Below are positions 19,156-27,868 of a stretch of DNA of 64,000 bases, piece by piece. The position numbers and the translations under genes are program-made. Every line of letters begins with the position of its first letter. The first letter of the stretch is position 1. The notes below the pieces were generated by a model, which saw only the letters and a program-made list of their open reading frames with translations, searched no databases and was not told the origin of the DNA. Source of the stretch: an uncultured Prolixibacteraceae bacterium (lineage in GTDB: Bacteria; Bacteroidota; Bacteroidia; Bacteroidales; Prolixibacteraceae); contig CALGIG010000110.1 in assembly GCA_937915865.1 (NCBI GenBank), forward strand, positions 4,873 to 68,872, in the 5' to 3' direction.

Positions 19156-20189
19156 TATAAGTTTAATTTTAGTTCAACAGAGTAAACTTGTTCTTCTTCG
19201 TTAATGGATAATGTATAAAGCTCGGGGTATTGCATGTCAAGGCGTTTTCTGAGATTTTCCAGACCAAAACCTCCTCCATTAATGTCCTTTTGCTTTGAGG
19301 ATATGTGGTTTTTGCAGAAAAAAACAATTTCATTCCCGTTAATCTGAAAACGAATGTTCATTCCTTTTTTTATTCCGGCCTCATCGGTATGTTTAAACGC
19401 ATTTTCAATAAAAGGAATAAAAAGCATAGGTGCTACCATTTTGCCCGATGGATCGCCAGCTTTTTCATAGCTTACTGTAGCGTTTGCATCATATCGTAAT
19501 CGTTGAAGGTCAATGTAAGCTTCCATTTGTTCAATCTCCTGTTGAAGCGGAACGAGGTCGTTTACGGTATCATAAATTACATAACGCAGCAATGTCGATA
19601 ATTTAATCAGTGATTCGGATGCCTTATTGGGGTCGGAATAAATTAAAAAATCGATGGTATTGAGTGTGTTAAATAAAAAATGTGGGTTCACCTGTGCTTT
19701 TAACAGCAACAGCTCGCTCCGTAATTTTTCTTGTTCGATCATGCTTTTCTTTTGCATTTCTTCATACCAACCTGTAACAGTCCGCAATACTGTGCCAAAG
19801 ATTGCAGCCATGATCATACCAAACATTCCTGAAAAATGCATCTTCCAGGAATAAATCAATTGAAAAGAGGTTCCGGTAATGATTGCATGCACCAGTTGAA
19901 GTGTGAAATAACCAATCAAAGTAACCAGGTTCACAAGCACGATTAGCAAAACAACAAATGACAAGATCTTTTTTTTTGCAAGGAAATGTGGTACCAAACC
20001 AAAATGGCAGGCATAAAAAACAACCAAAAGGAACACCCGAGATACGGCGTAATTAGCTACATCGGCGGGTGTCTTTAAAAAGTTGATTGAATTAGGCAGA
20101 TCAATAACAATAGCCAATACAAGGATAAAAATGTGGAACGATAGATTAATTTCATTGTATTTATGCTTTGCTGTTTGAACTTTTGTCAT
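19155..20189 (-). CDS. LytS/YehU-type sensor histidine kinase
   Basis: A membrane histidine kinase of the His_kinase (PF06580) type. Four hydrophobic segments cover about residues 15-135. The phosphoacceptor is His170 in QVNPHFLFNTLNTIDFL. The ATPase half contains MLFIPFIENAFKHTDEAG (N box) and GGGFGLENLRKRLDMQY (G box). Length 344 aa is typical for Bacteroidota members, which lack a large periplasmic sensor, so the signal is probably sensed in or near the membrane. It is first in a two-gene operon with the LytTR regulator, preceded by a TATATTTG box. Confidence 0.95.
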   Translation of the reverse strand: MTKVQTAKHKYNEINLSFHIFILVLAIVIDLPNSINFLKTPADVANYAVSRVFLLVVFYACHFGLVPHFLAKKKILSFVVLLIVLVNLVTLIGYFTLQLVHAIITGTSFQLIYSWKMHFSGMFGMIMAAIFGTVLRTVTGWYEEMQKKSMIEQEKLRSELLLLKAQVNPHFLFNTLNTIDFLIYSDPNKASESLIKLSTLLRYVIYDTVNDLVPLQQEIEQMEAYIDLQRLRYDANATVSYEKAGDPSGKMVAPMLFIPFIENAFKHTDEAGIKKGMNIRFQINGNEIVFFCKNHISSKQKDINGGGFGLENLRKRLDMQYPELYTLSINEEEQVYSVELKLNL

Positions 20190-20216
20190 CGGATTTAGAT
20201 TTCGGTCAGGGTATCA

Positions 20217-20224
20217 CAAATATA
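20217..20224 (-). promoter_or_regulatory. Candidate Bacteroidota -7 box upstream of the LytS/LytTR operon
   Basis: On the minus strand the sequence reads TATATTTG, a full match to TAnnTTTG, 28 bases upstream of the kinase ATG. A good -33 TTTG is not evident at the expected spacing. Confidence 0.45.
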
Positions 20225-20285
20225 ATATACAACAATAAATAGTTCTGTAACTTATTGATCTTTTTGAATCGAAATATGCTACAGC

Positions 20286-22172
20286 TTATTTCTGGGCCAA
20301 TGGATCCATTCCCCGACAAATCGCAATAATCTGAGCATTATTGAGCTTGTCGGCCTGACTCAATACCGGACGCGAAGCATCAAACCCCTGAATCTCTGAC
20401 TGATGTTCCTTCATCCATTTTAGAAAGCCTTGAACTATACGCGAATCGGCTTTCCTGTGACCGGTTGGGTCTTTTGATTCCGGATCGTAAATAAAAACTC
20501 GTGAAAGCGACATTTCGGGAACAGGCGCAAAGACAATGGATGAAAGGTTCGCAGTAAATTCAGTTTCAACATGGTCACTTCCTGCAAATCCATTTTTCGT
20601 ATCAATAATGTGCCTTCCTTCGTGAGCCAGAGTGCTTGACAAAAAATCGTTGACCCGGATCTGGCTGATAACCTTTTTACGCAATTCAGTACCATTGTAT
20701 CCTGACTTCTGAATTGAATCCCTCACATAGCACAATGCTTTGAGCTCAAGTCGGGTACGCAAGCCTGGTAAATTAGCAAGCTCTGTATTAATCAGTAAGG
20801 AATCATCGTGAATGGTTAACCTGCGAATGATTGAATCAATTTGATCAGATGTTTTACGAGCTATTTTATTCCAATTACTGATTGCCCCTTCAAGTATTAT
20901 TTTTCTGTTCTCCATAGCCAGGTCATTCTCAGACCACCCACCCCATTCAAAATAATCGTAGTAGTAACCACGTACATTGGTACCAACAATATGATCGACC
21001 AGATAATAATTATAAGGAGCCTGATATCCATATTGCTCAACATTACTATTGGCATAGTAAATTGCTTCACCTAGAACATAAACATGATAAGAACCTTTTT
21101 CCTTACAAAATAAATTCATACCGAAGATGCGGCCTGCAACATCAACAAGCATTTTATAATCATAGGGTTTCCCCTTACATACCCTGATTTTTGACCAAAG
21201 GTACTTGCCACACGAGTCTAATTGTTGCATAAATTGTGCGTCGTTTTCGTGACCAATTAAAATTCCTGAATAGTGGGTATTTACTGCTTTTTCAAAAGCT
21301 TTTTTGAAATTTACGTAAGCTACGATCAATTCGGTTTCGGGGATATTTTCAACATTATAATATTTACATAATACCAATGCAGTATGATAGAACCGAAATT
21401 CACCCAACAGTTGGATCGTTCTGATTTTGTTTTCAGAAGTCAGGTTGTTTGATGAAATATTGTTGATCAGTGACTTGAATTTGTTAAGGTTTTCCTTATA
21501 AAAATCGGTAATCAACTGATCATCGTTGATGAAAAAGTAATCTTCAAGTGCTGATAGAGCATCTGCATATAATCCTTTCAGAAGATATAACTCAAGCCGT
21601 TTTTCGTTGTTGGTGGGCAACTCCGGCTGAACCATGTAAATCTGGTTAGATAATTTAAGTGCGCTATCGAGCTTATTCATTTGAATAGAGCCATTGGCGA
21701 CATCTTTTTCAATATCGGCAATTTTAATCGTTAGCATCATATTCAATATATCCATCGAATCTCTCTCATTTTGGGAAGAACGGAGAAGAGGTGAAACAGA
21801 TTTCAACGCTTTGTCAAACTCATGCGATGCTAAGTAATAATTGGCCAATTGTTTGAACAATTCTGTTTTTTGAACCTTATCGGCAATTGACAAGCCTTTT
21901 TTAGCATAAAAGATCGCAGAATCTGTTTGATTATATCCTTTGTAGAATATTTTAGCCATCTTTAAATAAATGTCGGCTTTATCCTTCTGCAAAACCTCTT
22001 TATTAATAACTAACTCTTTGAATGAATATAACGCTTCATCCATTTTCAAATTGTCGTAAGACTTGTTTGCATCCTCAAGCGACGAGCTTGTACAAGAAAC
22101 TGGCACAATACCATAAAAAATAACCAGGACAAGACATAGAACCGTTCCGAACTTCTGTGTTTTCATAACCAT
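20286..22172 (-). CDS. TPR-containing lipoprotein with C-terminal HExxH domain
   Basis: A 628-aa lipoprotein of unrecognised family. ATGs at 22172 and 22166 are both possible; the lipobox ends at PVSC (Cys27). Residues about 35-230 are helical repeats of TPR type (for example ADIYLKMAKIFYKGYNQTDS). The C-terminal half has a compact domain with HEGRH at 517-521, matching the HExxH zinc-metallopeptidase signature, followed 16-19 residues later by ETEF, a candidate third-ligand region as in gluzincins. It has the look of a cell-envelope peptidase fused to a protein-interaction module. It stands alone, in the same direction as the LytTR operon, with about 95 bases between. Confidence 0.75.
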   Translation of the reverse strand: MVMKTQKFGTVLCLVLVIFYGIVPVSCTSSSLEDANKSYDNLKMDEALYSFKELVINKEVLQKDKADIYLKMAKIFYKGYNQTDSAIFYAKKGLSIADKVQKTELFKQLANYYLASHEFDKALKSVSPLLRSSQNERDSMDILNMMLTIKIADIEKDVANGSIQMNKLDSALKLSNQIYMVQPELPTNNEKRLELYLLKGLYADALSALEDYFFINDDQLITDFYKENLNKFKSLINNISSNNLTSENKIRTIQLLGEFRFYHTALVLCKYYNVENIPETELIVAYVNFKKAFEKAVNTHYSGILIGHENDAQFMQQLDSCGKYLWSKIRVCKGKPYDYKMLVDVAGRIFGMNLFCKEKGSYHVYVLGEAIYYANSNVEQYGYQAPYNYYLVDHIVGTNVRGYYYDYFEWGGWSENDLAMENRKIILEGAISNWNKIARKTSDQIDSIIRRLTIHDDSLLINTELANLPGLRTRLELKALCYVRDSIQKSGYNGTELRKKVISQIRVNDFLSSTLAHEGRHIIDTKNGFAGSDHVETEFTANLSSIVFAPVPEMSLSRVFIYDPESKDPTGHRKADSRIVQGFLKWMKEHQSEIQGFDASRPVLSQADKLNNAQIIAICRGMDPLAQK

Positions 22173-22520
22173 TAATTTTATTGTTATACATCAAAGGTCA
22201 ACACAATAGAAATTTGCTCAAATTTTAATCGTTGAACAGACAAAACACCTCGATGAAAGTCTGAAAACATATTTGAAGGATATGAATTGACCAACTCCCG
22301 TTTTTAGTTTTCAAAATTTAATGAAAGGCTTAGCTGTCTGTTGTTTGGAGATGGATCGAATTGAGGAATAAAAGCTCTTGGGATCATGTTTTCCAAGAGA
22401 ACTTTTATTATATAGTGCTGATTTTGTAATAGATAAGATTACATGGTTCGTATATCCGTTCTTTGTTAAGTGTTTTCACCCCACTTTGGATGAAATGACT
22501 GTATGCCAAGTGCCGTTTAT
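22173..22520. other. Intergenic region without a recognised feature
   Basis: This 348-base gap separates the lipoprotein start from the end of the CDF transporter gene. It is A+T-rich, holds no open frame of note and no strong hairpin. It should contain the promoter of the lipoprotein gene, but I see no clear TAnnTTTG box. Confidence 0.4.
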
Positions 22521-23438
22521 TTATGGGTTTGTCTCATGACGATCTATGCCTATATCGTGCATAGAAACAGGATCTTCGATGGGTTCTAAATGTGTAAAAA
22601 CCGTAATTGGGGTATCAAAAAGTTGGCGTATTTCTCGTTCGATTTTTTCTGCTTTATCGTGACCATCCTGAATCGTCCAATGCCCAGGCAATAGCAAATG
22701 AAAAGCTACGAACTTACGCTGACCAGCCTGCCGGGTTAAAAGAGAGTGATGTTCAATGTTTTGCGATTTTAATGAATTCAGTAAATCCGATATTTTTGCC
22801 AATTCATCATCCGGGATACTCGCATCAAGCAATCCGGTCGCTGAACGATGTATTAATTGATAGCCAGCCCAAAGGATATTCAATGCAACGGCGACGGCGA
22901 CAATGCCATCCAGGATTTGCCATCCGGAGAGCTTTACCAACAGGATACCTAACAGAACTCCCCCTGAAGTGTAAACATCAGTCATCAAATGCTTTCCATC
23001 GGCATCAAGGGTTATTGAGTTATTCTTTTTTCCTGCTTTTATCAGCACAAGAGCCACGACTAAGTTTATCAACGATGCACCAACGGAAATAAGTAAACCG
23101 ACTTCAACATTTTCGAGCGGTTGCGGATGTATAATCCGCGGGATTGCCGACCAGATAATGCTGAAGGCTGCAACTACGATCATCCCACCTTCAATAGCAC
23201 TGGAAAAATATTCTGCTTTGGTATGACCAAAAGGATGCTTTTCATCTGCCGGAGTTTCTGCTATAGTGAGCATAATCAGTGCTATGATGGCAGCAACTAA
23301 ATTGACGCATGATTCGAGAGCATCTGAAAGTAAACCCACAGAATCAGTAAGATACCAGGCAAGGAACTTTAAAAAGATGGTTACAAGAGCTGCACCAATG
23401 GATAAATAGATGAACTTCTTAAGCGATCGTGCTTTCAT
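22521..23438 (-). CDS. Cation diffusion facilitator (CDF) metal transporter
   Basis: A 305-aa CDF-family metal/proton antiporter of FieF/CzcD type, exporting divalent metals from the cytoplasm. Five to six transmembrane helices lie between residues 8 and 205. Helix 2 has SDALESCVN, where family members normally have SDAxxD or similar metal ligands, and helix 5 has LDADGKHLMTDVYTSGG with D-x-x-x-D-type ligands. The linker HPFGHTKAEYFS is the conserved loop. The C-terminal cytoplasmic domain (about 210-300) contains the HHSLLTRQAGQRKFVAFHL segment. It is divergently placed next to the DUF2231-regulator-kinase operon, hinting that both respond to metal or redox stress. Confidence 0.93.
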   Translation of the reverse strand: MKARSLKKFIYLSIGAALVTIFLKFLAWYLTDSVGLLSDALESCVNLVAAIIALIMLTIAETPADEKHPFGHTKAEYFSSAIEGGMIVVAAFSIIWSAIPRIIHPQPLENVEVGLLISVGASLINLVVALVLIKAGKKNNSITLDADGKHLMTDVYTSGGVLLGILLVKLSGWQILDGIVAVAVALNILWAGYQLIHRSATGLLDASIPDDELAKISDLLNSLKSQNIEHHSLLTRQAGQRKFVAFHLLLPGHWTIQDGHDKAEKIEREIRQLFDTPITVFTHLEPIEDPVSMHDIGIDRHETNP

Positions 23439-23590
23439 AAGGTGATAATATCTGATTTACATTTCTAATAAATGCTATATTTATCTTTCACTATCAACAA
23501 CTTGTATCAAGATTGCTGATTAGCGCAAAGCGATAATTGATTTGCCAAAAATAATTTGAAAGGTACTTGAAATCATCAGGATATGCGATT

Positions 23591-23628
23591 TTAAGCAAAT
23601 CTTAAGAAAACCCATAGAATGCTTTAAG
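23591..23628 (+). promoter_or_regulatory. TTAAG direct repeats with 11-bp phasing, candidate OmpR-type operator
   Basis: TTAAG occurs at 23591, 23602 and 23624, with start-to-start distances of 11 and 22 bases, that is, on one face of the helix. Direct repeats with an 11-bp period are the usual binding sites of OmpR/PhoB-family regulators. It sits about 55-90 bases upstream of the operon that encodes such a regulator. An equivalent array occurs before the rubrerythrin gene (26240-26266), which supports a shared regulator. Confidence 0.6.
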
Positions 23629-23680
23629 CACAATAGCGGTTTTTTTGTATCAGAATTACAAACATTAAAAACTACAAATC

Positions 23681-24157
23681 ATGGATCTAACGCATTTACA
23701 CCCGATGATCGTTCACTTCCCAATCGCATTGCTGATTGTGGGATTTCTTTCTGATATTGTTGGATTACTGACGAAACGTGATTTTTTTACGCAAACCGGA
23801 TTTTACCTGTTTACCCTGGGTGCGCTTGGCGTAATTGCCGCCTTTATGAGCGGAGAGCAGGCCGGAGATGGAATTGTTGAGGAAGGTGTCCTAAAACAAG
23901 CCCTTGAAAACCATGAAGAAGCTGCAACTTTGGCTATCTGGGTAGTGGGTATTGCAGTTGTTTTTCGCATTGCCTTGTTTCTTTTGAAGAAATACAGCGG
24001 AGTTTTAAAAATGGTTTCACTAGCTTTGGGTTTGCTGGCTGTGATGGCAATCGCACGTACCGGATATTACGGTGGCGAATTGGTTTACAAACATGCGGCC
24101 GGTGTTCAGCTCGATCTTGGGTTTGGTACAAGTTCAACAGAAAAAGATGACGATTAA
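23681..24157 (+). CDS. DUF2231 four-helix membrane protein
   Basis: A 158-aa inner-membrane protein of the DUF2231 family. It opens with the family signature HLHPMIVHFPIALLIVGF, whose His residues are thought to be haem- or metal-binding. Four transmembrane helices are at about 8-27, 40-60, 85-105 and 112-130. It is the first gene of an operon with an OmpR regulator and a kinase (20-base gap), suggesting a redox or metal-linked partner for the signalling pair. The molecular function of the family is not established. Confidence 0.88.
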   Translation: MDLTHLHPMIVHFPIALLIVGFLSDIVGLLTKRDFFTQTGFYLFTLGALGVIAAFMSGEQAGDGIVEEGVLKQALENHEEAATLAIWVVGIAVVFRIALFLLKKYSGVLKMVSLALGLLAVMAIARTGYYGGELVYKHAAGVQLDLGFGTSSTEKDDD

Positions 24158-24177
24158 TTTGAGGTAAATTATTATTT

Positions 24178-24852
24178 ATGAGAATCTTAATTATCGAAGA
24201 TGAACCGGGAATTGCTCTTTTCCTGAAAGACGGGCTTCAGGAAGAGTCGTTTGCTGTTGATGTGGCAAACGATGGTCCTTCCGGATTGGAATTGGCCACG
24301 GTGAACGACGGCGAATACGACCTGATTTTGCTTGACTGGATGCTGCCCGGAATGAGCGGAATAGAGGTTGTTCGTCAACTTCGGAAAATCGGTTCGCATG
24401 TTCCGGTAATATTTCTCACAGCCCGGGACACCGTTCAGGATACCGTTTTTGCGCTCGAAATGGGCGCAAACGATTTCATCAAAAAGCCATTTTCGTTCGA
24501 AGAATTACTGGCGAGAGTGAGAGTGCAACTTCGTGGAAAGCAATCTGAAAGTTCAAAAATTGTTCATCGAAACTTGGTGATGGATTTGAATACACACCAG
24601 GTTTTTGTCGATAATCAGGATGTTTCGTTGACACAAAAAGAATTTGCCCTTCTTGAATTTTTGTTGCGCAACAAAGGGAAGGTTTGCACCCGAAGCCGCA
24701 TCATCGAGCACGTGTGGGACATTCATTTCGACTACAACACATCTGTAATCGACGTTTACATTAATGCGCTCCGTAAAAAGATTGATGGCAATGCCGACAC
24801 GAACCTGATAACTACGATCAGGGGAGTTGGTTACATTATCAAAGACGAATGA
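24178..24852 (+). CDS. OmpR-family response regulator (CusR/CopR-like)
   Basis: A 224-aa winged-helix response regulator. Receiver: acidic pocket E7-D8-E9, phospho-Asp53 in LLDWMLPG, Lys in FIKKPFSFEELLARV. The C-terminal trans_reg_C domain (about 125-222) has LTQKEFALLEFLLRNKG and the wing SVIDVYINALRKKID. Motifs place it with CusR/CopR-type regulators, common for heavy-metal or oxidative signals. Its stop overlaps the kinase start by four bases (ATGA). It probably binds the 11-bp phased TTAAG arrays upstream of its own operon and of the rubrerythrin gene. Confidence 0.95.
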   Translation: MRILIIEDEPGIALFLKDGLQEESFAVDVANDGPSGLELATVNDGEYDLILLDWMLPGMSGIEVVRQLRKIGSHVPVIFLTARDTVQDTVFALEMGANDFIKKPFSFEELLARVRVQLRGKQSESSKIVHRNLVMDLNTHQVFVDNQDVSLTQKEFALLEFLLRNKGKVCTRSRIIEHVWDIHFDYNTSVIDVYINALRKKIDGNADTNLITTIRGVGYIIKDE

Positions 24853-26243
24853 TACGAACCAGTTTCAGCAATCGGATAGCGCTCTATTTTCTTTCGGCGA
24901 CAGCTATGCTGATTGTCGTGGTTTTCATTGCCATTTACTTTGTTGTTTCGAGTTCTGTGTATAGGTATCTCGACGAAGATTTGAAGGCCGAATCGTCGGA
25001 ATTGCAAAACGGGATTGTGACTTTTAACGACCGCATCATCATTGCCAATTTAAAAGAATGGGACGAAGGCGAACATGCCCAGATTGAAGTGAACCCAACG
25101 TTTGTGCAGATAACTGACACAACAGGCGCGATACTGAAGCAATCGCCCAACCTGGTGAAGGAGAAGCTGGCTACCTTTCCTAAATATAAAATCGAAACCT
25201 ATTTTGATACCCATCTAGACAAATCTTCCGTTCGTCAGGTGCAAACGCCAATCACAATTGATGGAAGGATCATAGGATTTCTCTCGGTAGCCATTCCGCT
25301 TGACGACTCGCTTCTGGTGCTTAAAAATCTGCGGATGGTCCTGATGTTTGCGTTTCCACTGGCACTGCTTGTTTTATATTTCATTGTTGTTTTTATTGCC
25401 CGGAAAAGCATCGATCCGGTTTATCAGCTTACTCATGCGGCCCAGAAAATTACCCGCGAAAATCTGAACCAGCGAATTCAATTACCCAAATACAAAGACG
25501 AACTTTATACCTTGGTCAACACCATCAACAGCTTGCTCGACCGGCTTGAAGACGCGGTTCTGCGCGAGAAACAATTCACGGCCGATGCGTCGCACGAATT
25601 GCGAACTCCGCTTTCGGCTTTGAAAGGAACGCTGGAAGTTTTGCTCCGGAAGCAGCGCGAGCCGGAACAATACATCGAAAAAATTCACTATGGATTGTCG
25701 GAGGTAAACCGCATGACTGTTCTGGTTGAACATCTTTTGCTTTTGGCCCGGTACGAGGCCGGTACCATTCCTGTAAATCTCCAGATGATTCAAATCGAAG
25801 AAATGGTCCATGCGCTGGCTGTTAGGTTGAGCGAGAGACTCGACGAAAATCAGGTATCGCTGAAAATCAATATTCCTGCTGAAGTCGAAGTTTTTTCAGA
25901 CCGGTTTATGCTGGAACAAATTCTGGAAAACCTGGCAACAAACGCTATCAAATTTTCCAATCCGGGCGGTGAAGTTGAAATCAGTTTCAGGAATGATCAG
26001 TTGGAACCTTTGTTGTTGATTAGAGATCAGGGCATTGGAATGACTCCGCAGCAGATTTCTCAGATTTTTGAGCGGTTTTACCGTGCCGACGAATCGCGCA
26101 ACTTTGCAGTAAAAGGAAATGGTCTGGGCATGGCCATCGTTAAGCGTTTTGCCGATATTCTTCATTTAAAAATCAACATTTCGAGCGAACCGGGATCCGG
26201 AACTTTGGTTGAAGTGGTCTTTCCTTCAGAAAAAAAATCTTAA
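24849..26243 (+). CDS. HAMP-domain sensor histidine kinase
   Basis: A 464-aa classical membrane kinase partnering the preceding regulator. TM1 is about residues 10-32 and TM2 about 160-182, enclosing a periplasmic sensor of about 125 residues. A HAMP linker follows (RKSIDPVYQLTHAAQKI). HisKA carries the phosphoacceptor His249 in DASHELRTPLSALKG. HATPase boxes: NLATNAIKFSNPGG, DQGIGMTPQQISQIFERF and GNGLGMAIVKRF. The architecture matches CusS/QseC-like kinases. The last codons overlap the first TTAAG repeat of the next gene's presumed operator. Confidence 0.95.
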   Translation: MIRTSFSNRIALYFLSATAMLIVVVFIAIYFVVSSSVYRYLDEDLKAESSELQNGIVTFNDRIIIANLKEWDEGEHAQIEVNPTFVQITDTTGAILKQSPNLVKEKLATFPKYKIETYFDTHLDKSSVRQVQTPITIDGRIIGFLSVAIPLDDSLLVLKNLRMVLMFAFPLALLVLYFIVVFIARKSIDPVYQLTHAAQKITRENLNQRIQLPKYKDELYTLVNTINSLLDRLEDAVLREKQFTADASHELRTPLSALKGTLEVLLRKQREPEQYIEKIHYGLSEVNRMTVLVEHLLLLARYEAGTIPVNLQMIQIEEMVHALAVRLSERLDENQVSLKINIPAEVEVFSDRFMLEQILENLATNAIKFSNPGGEVEISFRNDQLEPLLLIRDQGIGMTPQQISQIFERFYRADESRNFAVKGNGLGMAIVKRFADILHLKINISSEPGSGTLVEVVFPSEKKS

Positions 26244-26266
26244 GCCAATTTTAAGATTCTCTTTAG
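26240..26266 (+). promoter_or_regulatory. TTAAG array with 11-bp period upstream of rubrerythrin
   Basis: TTAAG at 26240 and 26251, then TTTAG at 26262: three half-sites with exact 11-base spacing. It overlaps the kinase stop codon and lies 70-96 bases upstream of the rubrerythrin ATG. Same motif and phase as the array at 23591-23628, so the rubrerythrin is probably a target of this two-component system. Confidence 0.6.
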
Positions 26267-26335
26267 TCTTGCCTCAGATTGGCACCTCTAACTTTGACAT
26301 ATAAATTAAAAACAATTCATGTCAAATTTTTAAAA

Positions 26336-26968
26336 ATGAAAATGATGAAAACAAATTTCTCAAAAAGTTTAGTGCTGGTTTTATTCTTTGTTTTTGGATA
26401 CGCAACGCTTCATGCAGCCAGCGATAAAACAGTAAAAGATCTTCAGGCCGCGTTTACCGGCGAGTCAACTGCCAGTGCAAAATATACCGCATTCGCCAAG
26501 AAAGCACGTGAAGAGGGCAACCAGAAAGTGGCTGCGCTGTTCGAGGCAGCTTCAAAAGCCGAAAGTATTCATGCCGGAAATCACAAGGCTGTTTTACAGC
26601 AACTTAATGCAAATATTCCGACAGTAAATCCGAAATTCGATGTAAAAACAACTGCTGAAAACCTGAAAGATGCCATTGCCGGCGAATCGTACGAAGTTGC
26701 AACCATGTATCCCAGTTTTATTACCGATGCCCAAACAGAAAATGTGAACCTGGCTATGGTTTCGTTTAATTATGCATTTCAGGTTGAGAAAAAACATAAA
26801 GTGCTGTACGAAAAAGCATTGAAAGCATTGCTGGATAAACAGGAAACGTCGCTTCCTTCGGTTTACTATGTTTGCGGAACCTGCGGAAATACCTATGAAA
26901 ATGCAGCTCCTGAACGTTGCGGAATTTCAATGACCCCGAAAGATCGGTTTATCAAGATTGGTGCTTAA
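26336..26968 (+). CDS. Secreted rubrerythrin-like protein
   Basis: A 210-aa rubrerythrin with a signal peptide (MKMMKTNFSKSLVL...HAA), so exported, unlike most cytoplasmic rubrerythrins. The start at 26336 is chosen because it is the first ATG and gives the signal peptide; the alternative at 26342 also works. The ferritin-like domain has the di-iron pattern: E in FTGESTASAKY, ExxH in AESIHAGNH, E in AGESYEVA and ExxH in VEKKHKVL. The C-terminal rubredoxin-like knuckle has CGTCG but then RCGISM, where the second CxxC normally is, so one of four iron-ligand cysteines is replaced by Ser. A role in peroxide or oxygen detoxification at the envelope is likely. Confidence 0.9.
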   Translation: MKMMKTNFSKSLVLVLFFVFGYATLHAASDKTVKDLQAAFTGESTASAKYTAFAKKAREEGNQKVAALFEAASKAESIHAGNHKAVLQQLNANIPTVNPKFDVKTTAENLKDAIAGESYEVATMYPSFITDAQTENVNLAMVSFNYAFQVEKKHKVLYEKALKALLDKQETSLPSVYYVCGTCGNTYENAAPERCGISMTPKDRFIKIGA

Positions 26969-26987
26969 TCTGAAGAAATATAAATTA

Positions 26988-27033
26988 AAAGCCAATGAGA
27001 ATGTTTCAATGAATTCATTCTCATTGGCTTTTT
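26988..27033 (+). terminator. Intrinsic terminator after rubrerythrin
   Basis: AAGCCAATGAGAATG pairs with CATTCTCATTGGCTT around a 12-base loop and is followed by a T-tract. It can also serve transcripts from the right. The remaining 265 bases to the GNAT gene show no other feature. Confidence 0.85.
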
Positions 27034-27298
27034 GTTGAAGAATCATTATCTTCTTCCTATGTTTGAATATGAGTTCAATATTGTAGTTCCATTAGAACGA
27101 TTGATCACGAAGTGAGATGGAATTAATCACACATAGGTCTTTCTTACTTTTACTTAACTACATTTTTGATCGTCCTAAGCCGATAGTATTGAAAGTTAGC
27201 GTAAACTAAAAAGAATAGATATCAGCAAAATTATTTAAATACTCTAAATCGATTAAGCTGATCCCGATAATAATTGATTTCTGGCAGGGCTTTTCGTT

Positions 27299-27775
27299 TC
27301 ACAAAATTTTTCTCAACTCTTTCTGGTAGCAAATGCTTTCGTCCATTCCAATGTATTGCCCGTAATTGTCGATTAGCGAGTAACCCGCAACTGTATAAAG
27401 ACGAATAGCTTCGGTTTGTTTGTGCCCAGTTTCCAGAACAGCCTTATTGTAGCCTACCTCAACGGCCCAATTTTCCAGTTCCTGAAGAATTCTGGCAGCC
27501 AGTCTCCTTCCCCGCATTTCGGGATACACAAACATTCGTTTGACTTCAACCGATTCCTCATCAAATTTTTTAAAAGCACCGCAACCCACTGGTTTACCTT
27601 CCACATAAATTACTACAACATTTTTTATCATGTCAACCTTGTTGTAAGGACGGTATTTCAATTGGGCTTCGCCGTTACGCTGATACAAATCTGCGTCGAG
27701 TGCCGTAATTAAACTTACAAAATCGGAATTTTCGCTTGTTGTGCGAATTATCTGAATCGAATCAATTTTATCCAT
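27299..27775 (-). CDS. GNAT-family N-acetyltransferase
   Basis: A 158-aa acetyl-CoA-dependent N-acetyltransferase. The fold signature is visible: VVIYVEGKPVGCGAFKKF (beta 4), VKRMFVYPEMRGRRLAARIL with the pyrophosphate-binding R-G-R-R-L-A loop, and LETGHKQTEAIRLYTVAGY near the C-terminus. Substrate unknown. Transcribed alone; the divergent gene to its right starts about 95 bases away. A TATTTTTG box lies 35 bases upstream. Confidence 0.9.
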   Translation of the reverse strand: MDKIDSIQIIRTTSENSDFVSLITALDADLYQRNGEAQLKYRPYNKVDMIKNVVVIYVEGKPVGCGAFKKFDEESVEVKRMFVYPEMRGRRLAARILQELENWAVEVGYNKAVLETGHKQTEAIRLYTVAGYSLIDNYGQYIGMDESICYQKELRKIL

Positions 27776-27809
27776 GGTTATCCGTTATATTTTCTAAATC
27801 AGAAAAAGA

Positions 27810-27817
27810 CAAAAATA
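27810..27817 (-). promoter_or_regulatory. Candidate -7 box for the GNAT gene
   Basis: Minus-strand TATTTTTG fits TAnnTTTG and lies 35 bases upstream of the GNAT ATG. The -33 element is not well matched. Confidence 0.35.
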
Positions 27818-27868
27818 ACTTCCCCGACAAATAAATAAGTAATTTAGTTGCGGTTAAAAATATAAAAT

